Shown piece after piece: positions 26,319-35,313 of a DNA stretch of 64,000 nucleotides (position 1 is its first letter; every line of letters starts with the position of its first letter). Below the pieces are notes generated by a model. The model ran no database searches. It saw nothing but the letters and a program-made list of their open reading frames with translations, and was not told the origin of the DNA. Position numbers and translations under genes: made by a program. This stretch comes from Bacteroidales bacterium (GTDB lineage Bacteria; Bacteroidota; Bacteroidia; Bacteroidales; Tenuifilaceae). The stretch lies in assembly GCA_013376985.1 (NCBI GenBank), contig JACABB010000008.1, positions 80,585 to 144,584 on the forward strand, read 5' to 3'.

Positions 26319-26984
26319 CTATATGTTAAGGTATCGCATCAAAAGATCATACCGTTCATCCAAAAGATCCTCCTCATCATCATATTTCATAAAAGAACCT
26401 CGAATGGTGTAATTATATCGATTAAAGGTCTGAATTATTGAAGTTAAATCAATTACATTAAGTTTTAGGGTTAGCTCCAATTTGGTTGAGTCTGGATGCG
26501 AAGAGATGTAAGAACTCAATATTTTTGCATCATTCCCCTCAACAATTTGAGAAATCTGAGACATTGAGAAGTCATTACTATTAAGTTCTATTACAATAAT
26601 TCCTCCGGGGCTTCTTAATGCAGAAAATTCAGTGAAATGTTGTAACAACTCCATCGTAGTAATAACTCCCAAATAGTTTTTCTGCACATCAAGGACAGGA
26701 ATAATTGAAAGCTTTAATTTTGATGCAACTTCCATGATTTCAAAGACATGCTGACCTTCAATCACATAAGGTCTCAAAAGAGAAAGTTGATGATTTCCAA
26801 GCGGCTCTTCAGGCATGTTCATATCGAAGATATCAATTTCGGAAATAAGACCCAAAAACTCCTTATCATTAACAATTGGAAGGTGAGAAACTTTAAAAAC
26901 ATCCATCCAATTTAAAGCAGTAATTCCCGTATCCGAAGTTTTTAGCGCTGGAATTATTTCTGATATCATTTCTTTTGCTATCAT
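26319..26984 (-). CDS. CBS-domain pair protein
   Basis: 221 residues from the ATG at 26984, which begins MIAKEMISEIIPAL, the normal first strand of a CBS domain; an upstream in-frame ATG at 27023 lies inside the palindromic promoter region and is less likely. Two CBS motifs cover about 1-125 (SHLPIVNDKEFLGLISEIDI and LSIIPVLDVQKNYLGVITTM). An ACT-like C-terminal half follows. CBS pairs bind adenosyl nucleotides and act as energy sensors. The position directly upstream of nadK is conserved in Bacteroidota, but the target is unknown. Confidence 0.85.
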   Translation of the reverse strand: MIAKEMISEIIPALKTSDTGITALNWMDVFKVSHLPIVNDKEFLGLISEIDIFDMNMPEEPLGNHQLSLLRPYVIEGQHVFEIMEVASKLKLSIIPVLDVQKNYLGVITTMELLQHFTEFSALRSPGGIIVIELNSNDFSMSQISQIVEGNDAKILSSYISSHPDSTKLELTLKLNVIDLTSIIQTFNRYNYTIRGSFMKYDDEEDLLDERYDLLMRYLNI

Positions 26985-27010
26985 AGCTTCAAAGCGTTTG
27001 GAAAAACAAC

Positions 27011-27028
27011 TACATTTGTACAAATGTA
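27011..27028. promoter_or_regulatory. 18-bp perfect palindrome in divergent pdxJ/CBS-nadK promoter region
   Basis: TACATTTGTACAAATGTA reads the same on both strands and contains TACATTTG, a perfect TAnnTTTG -7 box, in each direction. Transcription would then start near 27024 (pdxJ) and near 27015 (CBS protein). No good -33 TTTG accompanies either, so it could instead be an operator. Confidence 0.5.
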
Positions 27029-27046
27029 ATTTGAAAATTTGGCATT

Positions 27047-27760
27047 ATGACCCGGTTGAGTGTAAATATTAACAAAATTGCCACTTTAAGAAATGCTCGC
27101 GGTGGCAATATACCAAATGTTTTAAAAATCGCTATTGATTGTCAAAAATATGGTGCCGAAGGCATTACAGTTCATCCTCGCCCAGATGAACGTCATATTC
27201 GCTATCAGGATGTCCATGATATTAAACCCATAATAACCACCGAGTTCAATATAGAAGGCTATCCTTCCGATTCATTCATCCAACTCGTACTTAGTGTGCA
27301 TCCTCATCAGGTAACACTGGTTCCAGATCCTCCAAATGCTTTGACATCCAGTGCTGGTTGGGATACAATCAAAAATAAGGATTACCTAAAGCAAGTTGTT
27401 TCAACTTTTAAGAAGAATGGCATTCGTACCTCTATTTTTGTTGATCCCGATCCCGAGATGGTAAAAAATGCGGCAGATACAGACACAGATCGAGTTGAAC
27501 TCTATACTGAACCCTATGCTTCATCGTTTAACACTAACCAGCAATTGGCTATTGAGCCTTTTATTATTGCGGCTGAAGTAGCAAAAAAAGTTGGTTTAGG
27601 ATTAAACGCAGGCCATGATTTAAACCTTGAAAATCTTAATTTTTTTGCTAAAAATATACCTAATCTACTTGAAGTATCTATTGGACATGCACTAATCGCT
27701 GATGCTTTATATTTTGGCCTTGAAAATACCATCCAGATGTATTTAAAACAAATCCGTTAA
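27047..27760 (+). CDS. pdxJ: Pyridoxine 5'-phosphate synthase
   Basis: 237 residues, the family length. It condenses 1-deoxy-xylulose 5-phosphate with 3-amino-2-oxopropyl phosphate to form pyridoxine 5'-phosphate. Conserved stretches: [17 protein letters not shown] at the N-terminus, [13 protein letters not shown] and the C-terminal phosphate-binding region [15 protein letters not shown]. It is transcribed away from the CBS-nadK unit. Its TAA stop touches the GTG start of the following hydrolase gene. Confidence 0.95.
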   Translation: MTRLSVNINKIATLRNARGGNIPNVLKIAIDCQKYGAEGITVHPRPDERHIRYQDVHDIKPIITTEFNIEGYPSDSFIQLVLSVHPHQVTLVPDPPNALTSSAGWDTIKNKDYLKQVVSTFKKNGIRTSIFVDPDPEMVKNAADTDTDRVELYTEPYASSFNTNQQLAIEPFIIAAEVAKKVGLGLNAGHDLNLENLNFFAKNIPNLLEVSIGHALIADALYFGLENTIQMYLKQIR

Positions 27761-28564
27761 GTGAAACTGTATTACAGGGAGTTTGGACACGGGTTTCCAT
27801 TAATTGTACTTCATGGACTATATGGATCATCCGATAATTGGGTTACCATAGGCAAAGAGTTAGGATTACATTTTAGAGTTATTCTTATAGATCAACGAAA
27901 TCATGGACAAAGTCCACATTCCAATGAGCATAATTATAAAGTGCTATCAAATGATTTATTTGAACTATTCGACAATTTGCAGATAGAAAAAGCCAATTTA
28001 TTGGGACATTCAATGGGTGGAAAAGTTGCAATGCAATTTACAATTGACCATTCTGAAAAAATTTCCTCACTAATAGTTGTTGATATTGCTCCATGGAGTT
28101 ATCTCAATGAAAATAACTCATTAAGGCAATCTGATACAGACCATTATCAAATATTAAAAGGATTATTGTCTATACCTATTGATACAATCTCAACAAGAGC
28201 TGAAGCCGATGAAAAACTTTCACTCTGGGTTAAATCAGAAAAAACAAGACAATTTTTGCTTAAAAATTTAAAAAGAGAAGATAATGGTTCATTTAAATGG
28301 CGATTAAACCTTCCAATTATTGCTTCAAATATTGATTCGCTTTTGGAAGGGATAAATCCCGCAAACAATGAAATTCATTGCAAAACCAAAACACTTTTCG
28401 TTAAGGGAGGGCTATCTAACTATATCCCTTATGATAGAGTAGAGGAAATCAAGAAGATATTTTCAGAATCAAAATTAGTAACAATAGGAGAGGCTGGACA
28501 TTGGGTTCATGCAGAAAAACCAACAGATTTTTTAATAGCAATCAATCATTTTCTAAACCACTAA
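27761..28564 (+). CDS. Alpha/beta hydrolase (YbfF-like esterase)
   Basis: 267 residues. The start is a GTG placed immediately after the pdxJ stop; it gives MKLYYREFGHGFPLIVLHGL, the expected first strand, so coupled translation is likely. The oxyanion region LHGLYGSSDNW, the nucleophile elbow GHSMGG and a late GEAGHWVHAEKP (catalytic His) are all present. The closest visible resemblance is to YbfF-type acyl esterases. The substrate is unknown, and a link to vitamin B6 metabolism is suggested only by position. Confidence 0.88.
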   Translation: MKLYYREFGHGFPLIVLHGLYGSSDNWVTIGKELGLHFRVILIDQRNHGQSPHSNEHNYKVLSNDLFELFDNLQIEKANLLGHSMGGKVAMQFTIDHSEKISSLIVVDIAPWSYLNENNSLRQSDTDHYQILKGLLSIPIDTISTRAEADEKLSLWVKSEKTRQFLLKNLKREDNGSFKWRLNLPIIASNIDSLLEGINPANNEIHCKTKTLFVKGGLSNYIPYDRVEEIKKIFSESKLVTIGEAGHWVHAEKPTDFLIAINHFLNH

Positions 28565-28576
28565 GAAATTATTGCG

Positions 28577-29299
28577 CTATTCAAGGACTCTTTCTATATT
28601 CTCAGTGTCTATAATTGTTTCATTCTTGTAACGTAGAAAAAGTTGAGCAACAGCTAACGCATCCTTTTCGCAATACCTTACAATTCTTTCAATATCTTTT
28701 TGCACATAAAATACCTCAGCCACTTGGCTGCCATCAATATCGTCTTTGGGTGAAGGGATTTCAAATATATTCGCAAGAAGATCAAGGGATGTATAACTCT
28801 TATAATCACCAAATTTCCACAACTCCATAGTATCAAGAAACTTAACCTCCCATGGTTTTTTTCCAGCAACATTGAGTAGGTCGGGGAGTTCAACCTTATT
28901 TAATAGCATTCTACGAGAAATATATGGAAAATCAAACTCTTTACCATTATGAGCACATAAATTAGACTTAGGTTTAGCACCAAATCTAGTTAACATCGCA
29001 GCAAAACCAATTAAAATCTCCTTTTCATTATCTCCATAAAACGATTTAACCCTAAAGTGTTTTGTTCCATTACGTTGTACTATAAAACCTGCGGAAATAC
29101 AGATTATTTTGCCAAACTCTGCATAAATTCCAGATCTACTAAATATGCTATCAGGTGTTTCATTTTCCTTCACCAAATTATTGGCTTTTTTATTCCAAAA
29201 ATGCCTGATGCTTTCTGGCATTTCATCGTAAGTAGAATATTGAGGTACAGTTTCAATATCTAAAAAAAGCACATCCTCTTGTCTTATATCCTTTAACAT
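28577..29299 (-). CDS. DEDDy-type 3'-5' exonuclease (PolB-like)
   Basis: 240 residues. The three exonuclease motifs are visible: FLDIETVP (Exo I, Asp-x-Glu), CAHNGKEFDFPYI (Exo II) and RYCEKDALAVAQL (Exo III, Tyr-x3-Asp), which place it in the DEDDy group of RNase H-fold nucleases. Stand-alone proteins of this kind resemble the proofreading domain of B-family polymerases. It lies 6 bp after the uridine kinase gene and converges with the hydrolase gene. Confidence 0.85.
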   Translation of the reverse strand: MLKDIRQEDVLFLDIETVPQYSTYDEMPESIRHFWNKKANNLVKENETPDSIFSRSGIYAEFGKIICISAGFIVQRNGTKHFRVKSFYGDNEKEILIGFAAMLTRFGAKPKSNLCAHNGKEFDFPYISRRMLLNKVELPDLLNVAGKKPWEVKFLDTMELWKFGDYKSYTSLDLLANIFEIPSPKDDIDGSQVAEVFYVQKDIERIVRYCEKDALAVAQLFLRYKNETIIDTENIERVLE

Positions 29300-29305
29300 A
29301 ACATT

Positions 29306-29929
29306 TTAAGTTAAACCATGACTCCGCAATGTTTTTTCTATCAGAGATGCAAGAATACTTATAGCCACTGAATTATTCCCTCCCTGAGGAACTATTATAT
29401 CTGCATAACGTTTTGTGGGCTCAATGAACTGAAGGTGCATTGGTTTAACGGTTTTCTCATAACGTTCAAGAACCTTGTTTACAGAACGACCACGTTCTAC
29501 AATATCGCGAAGTACAACCCTAGCAAGCCTATCGTCAGGATCTGCATCAACAAAAACCTTAACATCCATTAAATCACGTAAATCAGGATTGGTAAGAACA
29601 AGAATCCCTTCAATAATAATTACATGCCGAGGGTTGATAGGTAATGTTTCTTTGGCTCGAGTACAAGTAAGGTACGAATAAATAGGTTGATTTATTGGAT
29701 AACCATTTTTCAATTGCTTAACATGCTCAGTCAGCAACTCAAACTCAATTGATGAGGGGTGATCAAAATTAATCTCTTGCCTTTCCTCAATGGGCAAGTG
29801 AGAACTATCAAAATAGTATGAATCCTGAGGAATAACAACTACCTCTCCTGGAGGCAATAAGTCAACGATTCTATTCACAACTGTTGTTTTCCCAGATCCA
29901 GTTCCACCAGCAATACCTACTACGAGCAT
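29306..29929 (-). CDS. udk: Uridine kinase
   Basis: 207 residues, the usual length. It phosphorylates uridine and cytidine in pyrimidine salvage. Walker A GIAGGTGSGKTTVVNR is at about 5-20. The PQDSYYFDSSHL substrate segment, YSYLTCTRAKET and FVDADPDDRLARVVLRD are as in Udk enzymes. It is the first gene of a two-gene unit with the exonuclease. Confidence 0.95.
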   Translation of the reverse strand: MLVVGIAGGTGSGKTTVVNRIVDLLPPGEVVVIPQDSYYFDSSHLPIEERQEINFDHPSSIEFELLTEHVKQLKNGYPINQPIYSYLTCTRAKETLPINPRHVIIIEGILVLTNPDLRDLMDVKVFVDADPDDRLARVVLRDIVERGRSVNKVLERYEKTVKPMHLQFIEPTKRYADIIVPQGGNNSVAISILASLIEKTLRSHGLT

Positions 29930-30060
29930 TTTTAAATACCTTTAATATTTGTAATTTTGTAAGCAATTTTAAGAATGGCTAAATTACAAATCTTTTTTAA
30001 TTTTATCCATTAACTAACTTTTCAAGGAATTAATTTATTATAACTGTTAAGTAAAAACTA

Positions 30061-31047
30061 ATGAGTATTCTGTATCCTTTAAAATTTGAACCTATATATA
30101 AGGAATATATCTGGGGAGGGGCAAAATTAAAAAACAAGCTAAACAAGAAAATACCACCTAGTATATCTCGCTGTGCTGAAAGTTGGGAAATATCTTCTAT
30201 TCAAGAGAATCTATCTGTTGTGTCGAATGGTTTTCTAGCAGGAAATAACCTTCAGGAAATTATTGAGATTTACATGGGTGATATAGTTGGCGATAAAGTT
30301 TACAGCAAATTTGGAAACGAGTTCCCGCTTTTAATAAAACTTATTGATGCAACTGATACGCTCTCAATTCAAGTTCATCCGAATGATGAGGTTGCAAAAA
30401 AAAGGCATCATGCATTTGGTAAAACCGAAATGTGGTATATACTAGAAAGTGAACCGAACTCACAAATTATAACAGGCTTTAACCGTAATGTTGCAAAAAA
30501 AGAGTATCAAGAACATTTAATTAACCATACACTAAAGGATATTCTTAATGTTGAACAAGCATTCAAGGACGACATTTTCTTTCTCCCCTCCGGAAGAATT
30601 CATGCGATTGGCAAAGGTATTCTACTTGCTGAAATCCAACAAACTTCAGATATTACTTATCGCATTTTTGATTGGGATAGAGTAGATAAAAATGGTAATC
30701 CTAGAGAATTACATGCTGATTTGGCCTTAGATGTTATTGATTTCAACAAGTATGATAACTACAAACTTACGAAGCCAATAGAAAAAAACGAGTCCACGGA
30801 ACTGGTAAACTCCGTTTTTTTTGATGTGAATCGTCTTAGTTTCGACAAATCTATTGAAAAAGATTACCATTTGCTGGATTCATTTGTTATATATCTGTGC
30901 ATTGAAGGGGAACTTGACATAGTTTACGGGGAGAAAGCAAGTGAACATTTGGTTAAAGGAGAAACCGTTTTAATACCTGCAGATTTAAAAATAGTATCTC
31001 TTAATCCATTGAAATCAGCAACAATATTAGAGATCTTTCTAAAATAG
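30061..31047 (+). CDS. manA: Type I mannose-6-phosphate isomerase
   Basis: 328 residues. It interconverts mannose 6-phosphate and fructose 6-phosphate. The Zn ligands sit in IQVHPNDEVA, KTEMWYILE and SGRIHAIGKG, and the active-site EIQQTSDITYRIFDWDR segment is complete. N-terminal LKFEPIYKEYIWGG is typical of the short bacterial cupin form. It stands alone and is divergent from udk. A TAnnTTTG box at 29952-29959 is about 100 bp upstream, without a convincing -33 partner. Confidence 0.94.
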   Translation: MSILYPLKFEPIYKEYIWGGAKLKNKLNKKIPPSISRCAESWEISSIQENLSVVSNGFLAGNNLQEIIEIYMGDIVGDKVYSKFGNEFPLLIKLIDATDTLSIQVHPNDEVAKKRHHAFGKTEMWYILESEPNSQIITGFNRNVAKKEYQEHLINHTLKDILNVEQAFKDDIFFLPSGRIHAIGKGILLAEIQQTSDITYRIFDWDRVDKNGNPRELHADLALDVIDFNKYDNYKLTKPIEKNESTELVNSVFFDVNRLSFDKSIEKDYHLLDSFVIYLCIEGELDIVYGEKASEHLVKGETVLIPADLKIVSLNPLKSATILEIFLK

Positions 31048-31173
31048 ATTTATTAACGTTAGCTAGAGAAAAAGCATGATTCAATTCAAATTAATGGCAT
31101 TTTATAAAATAAACTAAGAAATTTTGATACTTGTTTGGTTTATATCTAGATTTTTTTTTAATTTCATCATTCG

Positions 31174-31755
31174 ATGGATAACGTAATTTACTTCATAAAA
31201 TCGACCCTAACTAGCGAGATGGCATCTAGTGGTTTTCCCTTGATTTATAAGGGGGAAATGAATCACCAGATCATGCGCTCATTCGCTTTTATGGCTAATC
31301 GAAAAATCGCCGAAAAAAATATTCCTACCCCTACCCGCAAGAGAGTTTTTCATGTAATGATAGAATGTTTGCAAAATATAACTAAACACTCTGACGATTA
31401 TGATGAAAAAGAAAAACAGATTGGCAATGGTCTTTTTATCGTTGGCGAAAACAAAGATTCATTTTATGTAATTACTGGCAATCTGGTTAAAAATGAAAAG
31501 ATGATTGTTCTTGAAAGTAGATTAGAGAAACTCAACTCATCAAGCCCAAAAGACTTAAAGCATTTATTTTTAAAACAGATGATTGAAGGGGAACTTAATG
31601 AAAAAGGGGGAGCTGGTCTTGGCCTGATTGACATTGCTCGTAAGTCAGGTAAAAAACTTTACTATCATTTTGTACCCTACGACAATCAACGCTACTTTTT
31701 TATTCTTGGTGTTACTATTCCAGTAATTGCTGAAGAAGAAACAGATGAAGATTAA
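31174..31755 (+). CDS. SiaB-like protein kinase (DUF6272)
   Basis: 193 residues. The IECLQNITKHSDDYDEKE motif (an N-box-like stretch) and GGAGLGLIDIARKSG (a G-box) match the SiaB group of HATPase-type Ser/Thr kinases. In Pseudomonas, SiaB phosphorylates SiaC, which controls a diguanylate cyclase; Bacteroidota have many homologues, often beside SpoIIE phosphatases and DUF1987 partners. Here no SiaC- or SiaA-like gene is adjacent, so the partner must lie elsewhere. Confidence 0.8.
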   Translation: MDNVIYFIKSTLTSEMASSGFPLIYKGEMNHQIMRSFAFMANRKIAEKNIPTPTRKRVFHVMIECLQNITKHSDDYDEKEKQIGNGLFIVGENKDSFYVITGNLVKNEKMIVLESRLEKLNSSSPKDLKHLFLKQMIEGELNEKGGAGLGLIDIARKSGKKLYYHFVPYDNQRYFFILGVTIPVIAEEETDED

Positions 31756-31879
31756 AATACTTTCTATTCAAGAATTATTAAACCCATAATATATAGGCGG
31801 TACATATATTAAATTTCAATAACTTTAGCTATAATTGTGTGGTATTTAAATTATTGACTATAATATTTGACATATAAAG

Positions 31880-32857
31880 ATGAAACAATTCGCAATAACC
31901 ATTTTGTTTTTTACACTTTGTCTATCCCTTTATCCGCAAAGCAAATCTGATGATAAAGAGAGAGTTCGTATTGCAAATAGCAAAATTCTAAAATCAAATC
32001 AATGGACATATAAGTACGCTCAAGGCAAACTAAGCACTAAAGGCTACATTACGACAGAAAGCAAATTTGATGAAAGAGGGAATGTTACTGAGGTGATTAA
32101 CTATAAATCGACAGGGCAAATCTCATCAAAACTTTTATACCAATACGATAAGAATAATAATCGAATTGAATATCAGAAATTTGAAAAAAGAGATAAACCC
32201 GAAATAGAATTAACCTATAAACAGAATTTCACTTACGATGATAAAGGGAATAAAAAAATTGAAACTGGTTTTGATGGGATAACTACTTATAGGATTGTTT
32301 ACAATTACCTACCCGATGGAAAATCAAAGGACATTACAAAATATAATGCCGATAATTCGATAAATGAAAAATGGGAGTCAACCTATAACGATAACGTACA
32401 AACTATTAACGTTCTGAAACAAGGAAAGACTCTTGATTATACTCTTACAAGAAAGACCGACTCAAAAGATAATATTATTGAGGAGGTTAGAAAAGATTCT
32501 AAAGGTAAAGAAGTTTCACGAACGACTTTCGAGTTTGATGGAAGCAATAATATTTCCTCTTCCGCCGAATATTATTCGGGTAAAATTTCCAAAACATTTC
32601 AGTATAAATATAATAGCAAAAAACAACTCGCTGAGATTATTCAAGTTAATCCCGATGGAACAAAAACATTAAGTAGAGCTTATAAATACGACGAAAAAGG
32701 AAATGTCTTGGAGGAAAAATGGTTTGATGGTGTCCCAAGCGATTTGTCTAGTAAAAATTACAAATACAATGAGAAATTAAACCCCGCTGAGGTTGAATCG
32801 TATTACTCCGATTATAAATACAAGGTTCTTTATAAGTACACTTACGAATATTATTGA
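31880..32857 (+). CDS. Secreted YD/RHS-like repeat protein
   Basis: 325 residues with a signal peptide ending near SLYPQ (about 20). The mature part is a series of beta-hairpin repeats of about 20-25 residues, each around a motif like YDDKGNKKIE, YDEKGNVLEEKWFDG or FDERGNVTEV, resembling YD/RHS repeats of YwqK-type proteins. No toxin or shell domain is present, so it is not a classical RHS toxin. Probably a periplasmic or surface structural protein. Confidence 0.7.
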   Translation: MKQFAITILFFTLCLSLYPQSKSDDKERVRIANSKILKSNQWTYKYAQGKLSTKGYITTESKFDERGNVTEVINYKSTGQISSKLLYQYDKNNNRIEYQKFEKRDKPEIELTYKQNFTYDDKGNKKIETGFDGITTYRIVYNYLPDGKSKDITKYNADNSINEKWESTYNDNVQTINVLKQGKTLDYTLTRKTDSKDNIIEEVRKDSKGKEVSRTTFEFDGSNNISSSAEYYSGKISKTFQYKYNSKKQLAEIIQVNPDGTKTLSRAYKYDEKGNVLEEKWFDGVPSDLSSKNYKYNEKLNPAEVESYYSDYKYKVLYKYTYEYY

Positions 32858-32919
32858 TACAGAAATCTTTCCAGTTTTTTATTCCCCAATATTAATTTGA
32901 TGTCAAACAAATATATATA

Positions 32920-33438
32920 ATGGAAACACTTAAGGATTATGCTGATCTAGATCCGTATAAAATCGGCGAGAATATTTTTAATTTGCTTGACAACAAATGG
33001 ATGCTAATTACCTCTGGAACAAAAGAACATTTCAATATGATGACTGCCTCATGGGGCGGTATGGGTGTTCTTTGGAACAAAGCAGTTGTAACATTATTCA
33101 TTCGCCCTCAACGCTATACGTATAAATTTGTGGAAGAAAATTCTTCTTTTAATGTTTGTTTTTTCAACCAAGAGTATAAACCCGCACTTAACTTTTGCGG
33201 TACAAAATCAGGGCGTGATTTTGACAAAGTTAAAGAGACAGGGCTAACCCCAGTACTCTCGCCTAATAATAGTATCACTTTTAAGGAAGCATACTTATCA
33301 ATTGATTGCATAAAACTTTACTCGGATGATTTAAAATCATCTAACTTCATTGATAAATCGTTGATTGATAGAATTTACCCCTCAAAAGATTTTCACAGAT
33401 TTTATATAGGTGAAATTATTGGATGCTACCTATTATAG
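32920..33438 (+). CDS. Flavin reductase-like FMN-binding protein
   Basis: 172 residues with the split-barrel fold of flavin reductase-like proteins. The segments FNMMTASWGGMGVLWNK, VTLFIRPQRYTYKFVEENS and FNVCFFNQEY are characteristic. These proteins bind FMN and reduce flavins or other substrates with NAD(P)H. The substrate cannot be read from the sequence. It stands alone, convergent with hslR. Confidence 0.85.
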   Translation: METLKDYADLDPYKIGENIFNLLDNKWMLITSGTKEHFNMMTASWGGMGVLWNKAVVTLFIRPQRYTYKFVEENSSFNVCFFNQEYKPALNFCGTKSGRDFDKVKETGLTPVLSPNNSITFKEAYLSIDCIKLYSDDLKSSNFIDKSLIDRIYPSKDFHRFYIGEIIGCYLL

Positions 33439-33543
33439 GGTATGCTTTGGAATATGGATCGAAATTCACACAATTTTACCTATTGTTCAATCCAATAATT
33501 CTAAATTAAACGTATTCGATTGTTCTTTGCCTTTCATCCAAAA

Positions 33544-33966
33544 CTAATCATTAGGGTCATCATCCCAATCAAAATCCTCGAAAGACGGAGCAAGAGCATC
33601 ATCCATAGAGCGTCTTTCTTTTTTTGTAGGTCTGCCTGTTCCTCTTTCACGATTACCATAGAACGCAATAAAATTAGGATCTAGTTTCTGAAGTTCTTCT
33701 TTTGAAGTAATATTATCAACGTATTCAGGAACTAGTTTAGCACCTATCCTATTCTTTGGTATTCCCTTAACACAAAATGAATATGTAATTGGAGGCTTTC
33801 TAACAACAACAATATCACCTAAATGTAATTCTTTGGATGGCTTAACAGGATTGTCTTTAACAAAAATACGTCCCCTTTTACAGTATTCAGAAGCAATGGA
33901 ACGTGTTTTAAAAATTCTGACAGACCAAAGCCATTTATCAATTCGATTATTGCTCTCCTTCTCCAT
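33544..33966 (-). CDS. hslR: S4-domain RNA-binding protein (Hsp15-like)
   Basis: 140 residues. The S4 domain covers about 8-70 ([20 protein letters not shown] and [20 protein letters not shown]). The C-terminal Arg/Lys-rich tail ([12 protein letters not shown]) followed by an acidic end is as in Hsp15. The family rescues stalled 50S-peptidyl-tRNA complexes after heat shock. The gene overlaps the 3' end of pth by 20 bp, so translational coupling is likely, and both products act on peptidyl-tRNA. Confidence 0.88.
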   Translation of the reverse strand: MEKESNNRIDKWLWSVRIFKTRSIASEYCKRGRIFVKDNPVKPSKELHLGDIVVVRKPPITYSFCVKGIPKNRIGAKLVPEYVDNITSKEELQKLDPNFIAFYGNRERGTGRPTKKERRSMDDALAPSFEDFDWDDDPND

Positions 33967-34531
33967 TCTTCTTCTTATTAAAGAAATTCATGGTTCGCTC
34001 AATTCCAATAGTGCCAAAACTCAATACTATTTCACAGGCTTTTTGAAGTCGCTCAGGGAGTAGTTTTTTCTCTTCATCATCCCATTCACCTAAAACATAG
34101 TCAACCTGATAACCTTTAGGGAAATTCCCCCCAATTCCAAATCTTAACCTTGAATAATTCTGAGTCTCAAGAATGCCATCAATGCTTTTTAGTCCATTAT
34201 GTCCCCCATCGCTACCGCCAGCTCTTAAGCGTAAACTACCCAATGGCAAGGCAATATCATCAACAATAACTAATAGATTCTCAATGGGAATTTTTTCTTT
34301 CTGAAGCCAATAACTAACTGCCTTACCGCTCAGATTCATATAGGTTGAAGGCTTTAGAAGAATAAAGGTTCTTCCCTTATGCTTTAACTCTGAAGTAAAG
34401 CCATAACGGGTATCTTTAAAAGAAATATTGGACGCTCTTGCTAAGGCGTCCAATACCATAAACCCAATATTATGTCGGGTATTGGAATATTCAGAACCAA
34501 TATTACCTAACCCCGCAATTAAGTATTTCAA
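33947..34531 (-). CDS. pth: Peptidyl-tRNA hydrolase
   Basis: 194 residues. It releases the peptide from peptidyl-tRNA dropped by ribosomes. The N-terminal [20 protein letters not shown] contains the catalytic His20, and [29 protein letters not shown] and GGHNGLKSI are intact. It is in the rplY-pth-hslR operon: 23 bp after rplY and overlapping hslR by 20 bp. Confidence 0.96.
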   Translation of the reverse strand: MKYLIAGLGNIGSEYSNTRHNIGFMVLDALARASNISFKDTRYGFTSELKHKGRTFILLKPSTYMNLSGKAVSYWLQKEKIPIENLLVIVDDIALPLGSLRLRAGGSDGGHNGLKSIDGILETQNYSRLRFGIGGNFPKGYQVDYVLGEWDDEEKKLLPERLQKACEIVLSFGTIGIERTMNFFNKKKNGEGEQ

Positions 34532-34554
34532 AACCTAATTGTATTAATTTTATT

Positions 34555-35154
34555 TTATGCCTTATTCTCCGCAGCAGGTGCAGCAGCAGCTTCCTCAACG
34601 GTTCCCTTGGCTGCTCTTGTTAACTGTACAGATGCAACAACAGTAGATTTAAGATCAATAAGTTCTACGTTTTTAAAATTCAGATCTCCAACCATTATGG
34701 TTTTGCCAAGACCAAGGTTTGTAACATCTACCTCAAGTATTTCTGGTAATTCTTGTGGAAATCCACATGCGCGAAGTTTCCGGGTAATAAGAAGCACTTT
34801 ACCCCCTTGTTTTGCACCTTCGGCTTGACCTGTTAACAAAACAGGCAATGCTACAGTAACTTTCTTATCATCAAAAACGTGAAGAAAATCGATATGAAGA
34901 ATTTTATCTGAAACGGGATGAAACTGAATATCTTTTACAATAGATTCATAAATTTTCCCATCAATGTTTATATTTACGATATGAACAGTAGGAGTGTAAA
35001 CAATTGGTCTTAAATCTCTTTCGTTAACAACGATCATAACATTAACATCACCACCATACAGAATTGCAGGTACCTGCTCATTCTTACGGTAAACCTTTGC
35101 CATTTTCTTACCTGTTTCGCTTCTCAACGAACCCTTAATTTCGATAGTTTTCAT
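34555..35154 (-). CDS. rplY: 50S ribosomal protein L25/CTC
   Basis: 199 residues, the long CTC form: an L25 N-terminal beta-barrel (about 1-90, ending with the IDFLHV strand) and a C-terminal TL5-type domain, followed by an Ala/Glu-rich tail (EEAAAAPAAENKA). It binds 5S rRNA. prs lies upstream and pth downstream, as in other Bacteroidota. A good promoter and a structured leader of about 100 nt precede it (35155-35292), so it can be transcribed separately from prs. Confidence 0.95.
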   Translation of the reverse strand: MKTIEIKGSLRSETGKKMAKVYRKNEQVPAILYGGDVNVMIVVNERDLRPIVYTPTVHIVNINIDGKIYESIVKDIQFHPVSDKILHIDFLHVFDDKKVTVALPVLLTGQAEGAKQGGKVLLITRKLRACGFPQELPEILEVDVTNLGLGKTIMVGDLNFKNVELIDLKSTVVASVQLTRAAKGTVEEAAAAPAAENKA

Positions 35155-35255
35155 TTTAATTTTAATAATAAGTTAATAATAAGCATTACTCAGGGCTGCC
35201 CCTCAATTTCTAGCCAGCCCCCCATCACGCCATTATTCTTGAGGGGATAAAATTG
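35155..35255 (-). promoter_or_regulatory. Structured 5' leader of rplY
   Basis: About 100 nt from the predicted start site to the ATG. CCCCTCAA and TTGAGGGG (35239-35246 and 35199-35206) form a perfect 8-bp stem around a 32-nt loop containing a G-rich GGGGGGCTGGC stretch. No T-run follows, so it is not a terminator. It could be an autoregulatory binding site. Confidence 0.4.
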
Positions 35256-35260
35256 GGCTG

Positions 35261-35292
35261 CAAATATAGCAACCAAAGATCAAAAAATCAAA
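35261..35292 (-). promoter_or_regulatory. Predicted promoter of rplY
   Basis: On the minus strand TTTG (35292-35289), a 20-bp spacer and TATATTTG (35268-35261) match the Bacteroidota consensus in both boxes. It lies between the prs stop and the rplY leader. Confidence 0.6.
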
Positions 35293-35313
35293 TCAGTAAG
35301 TTATTTAGACAAA

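Noticed and set aside
31880..32857. RHS-type polymorphic toxin
   Set aside because: The YD-like repeats are short in number, with no shell, core-cleavage motif, toxin tip or immunity gene.
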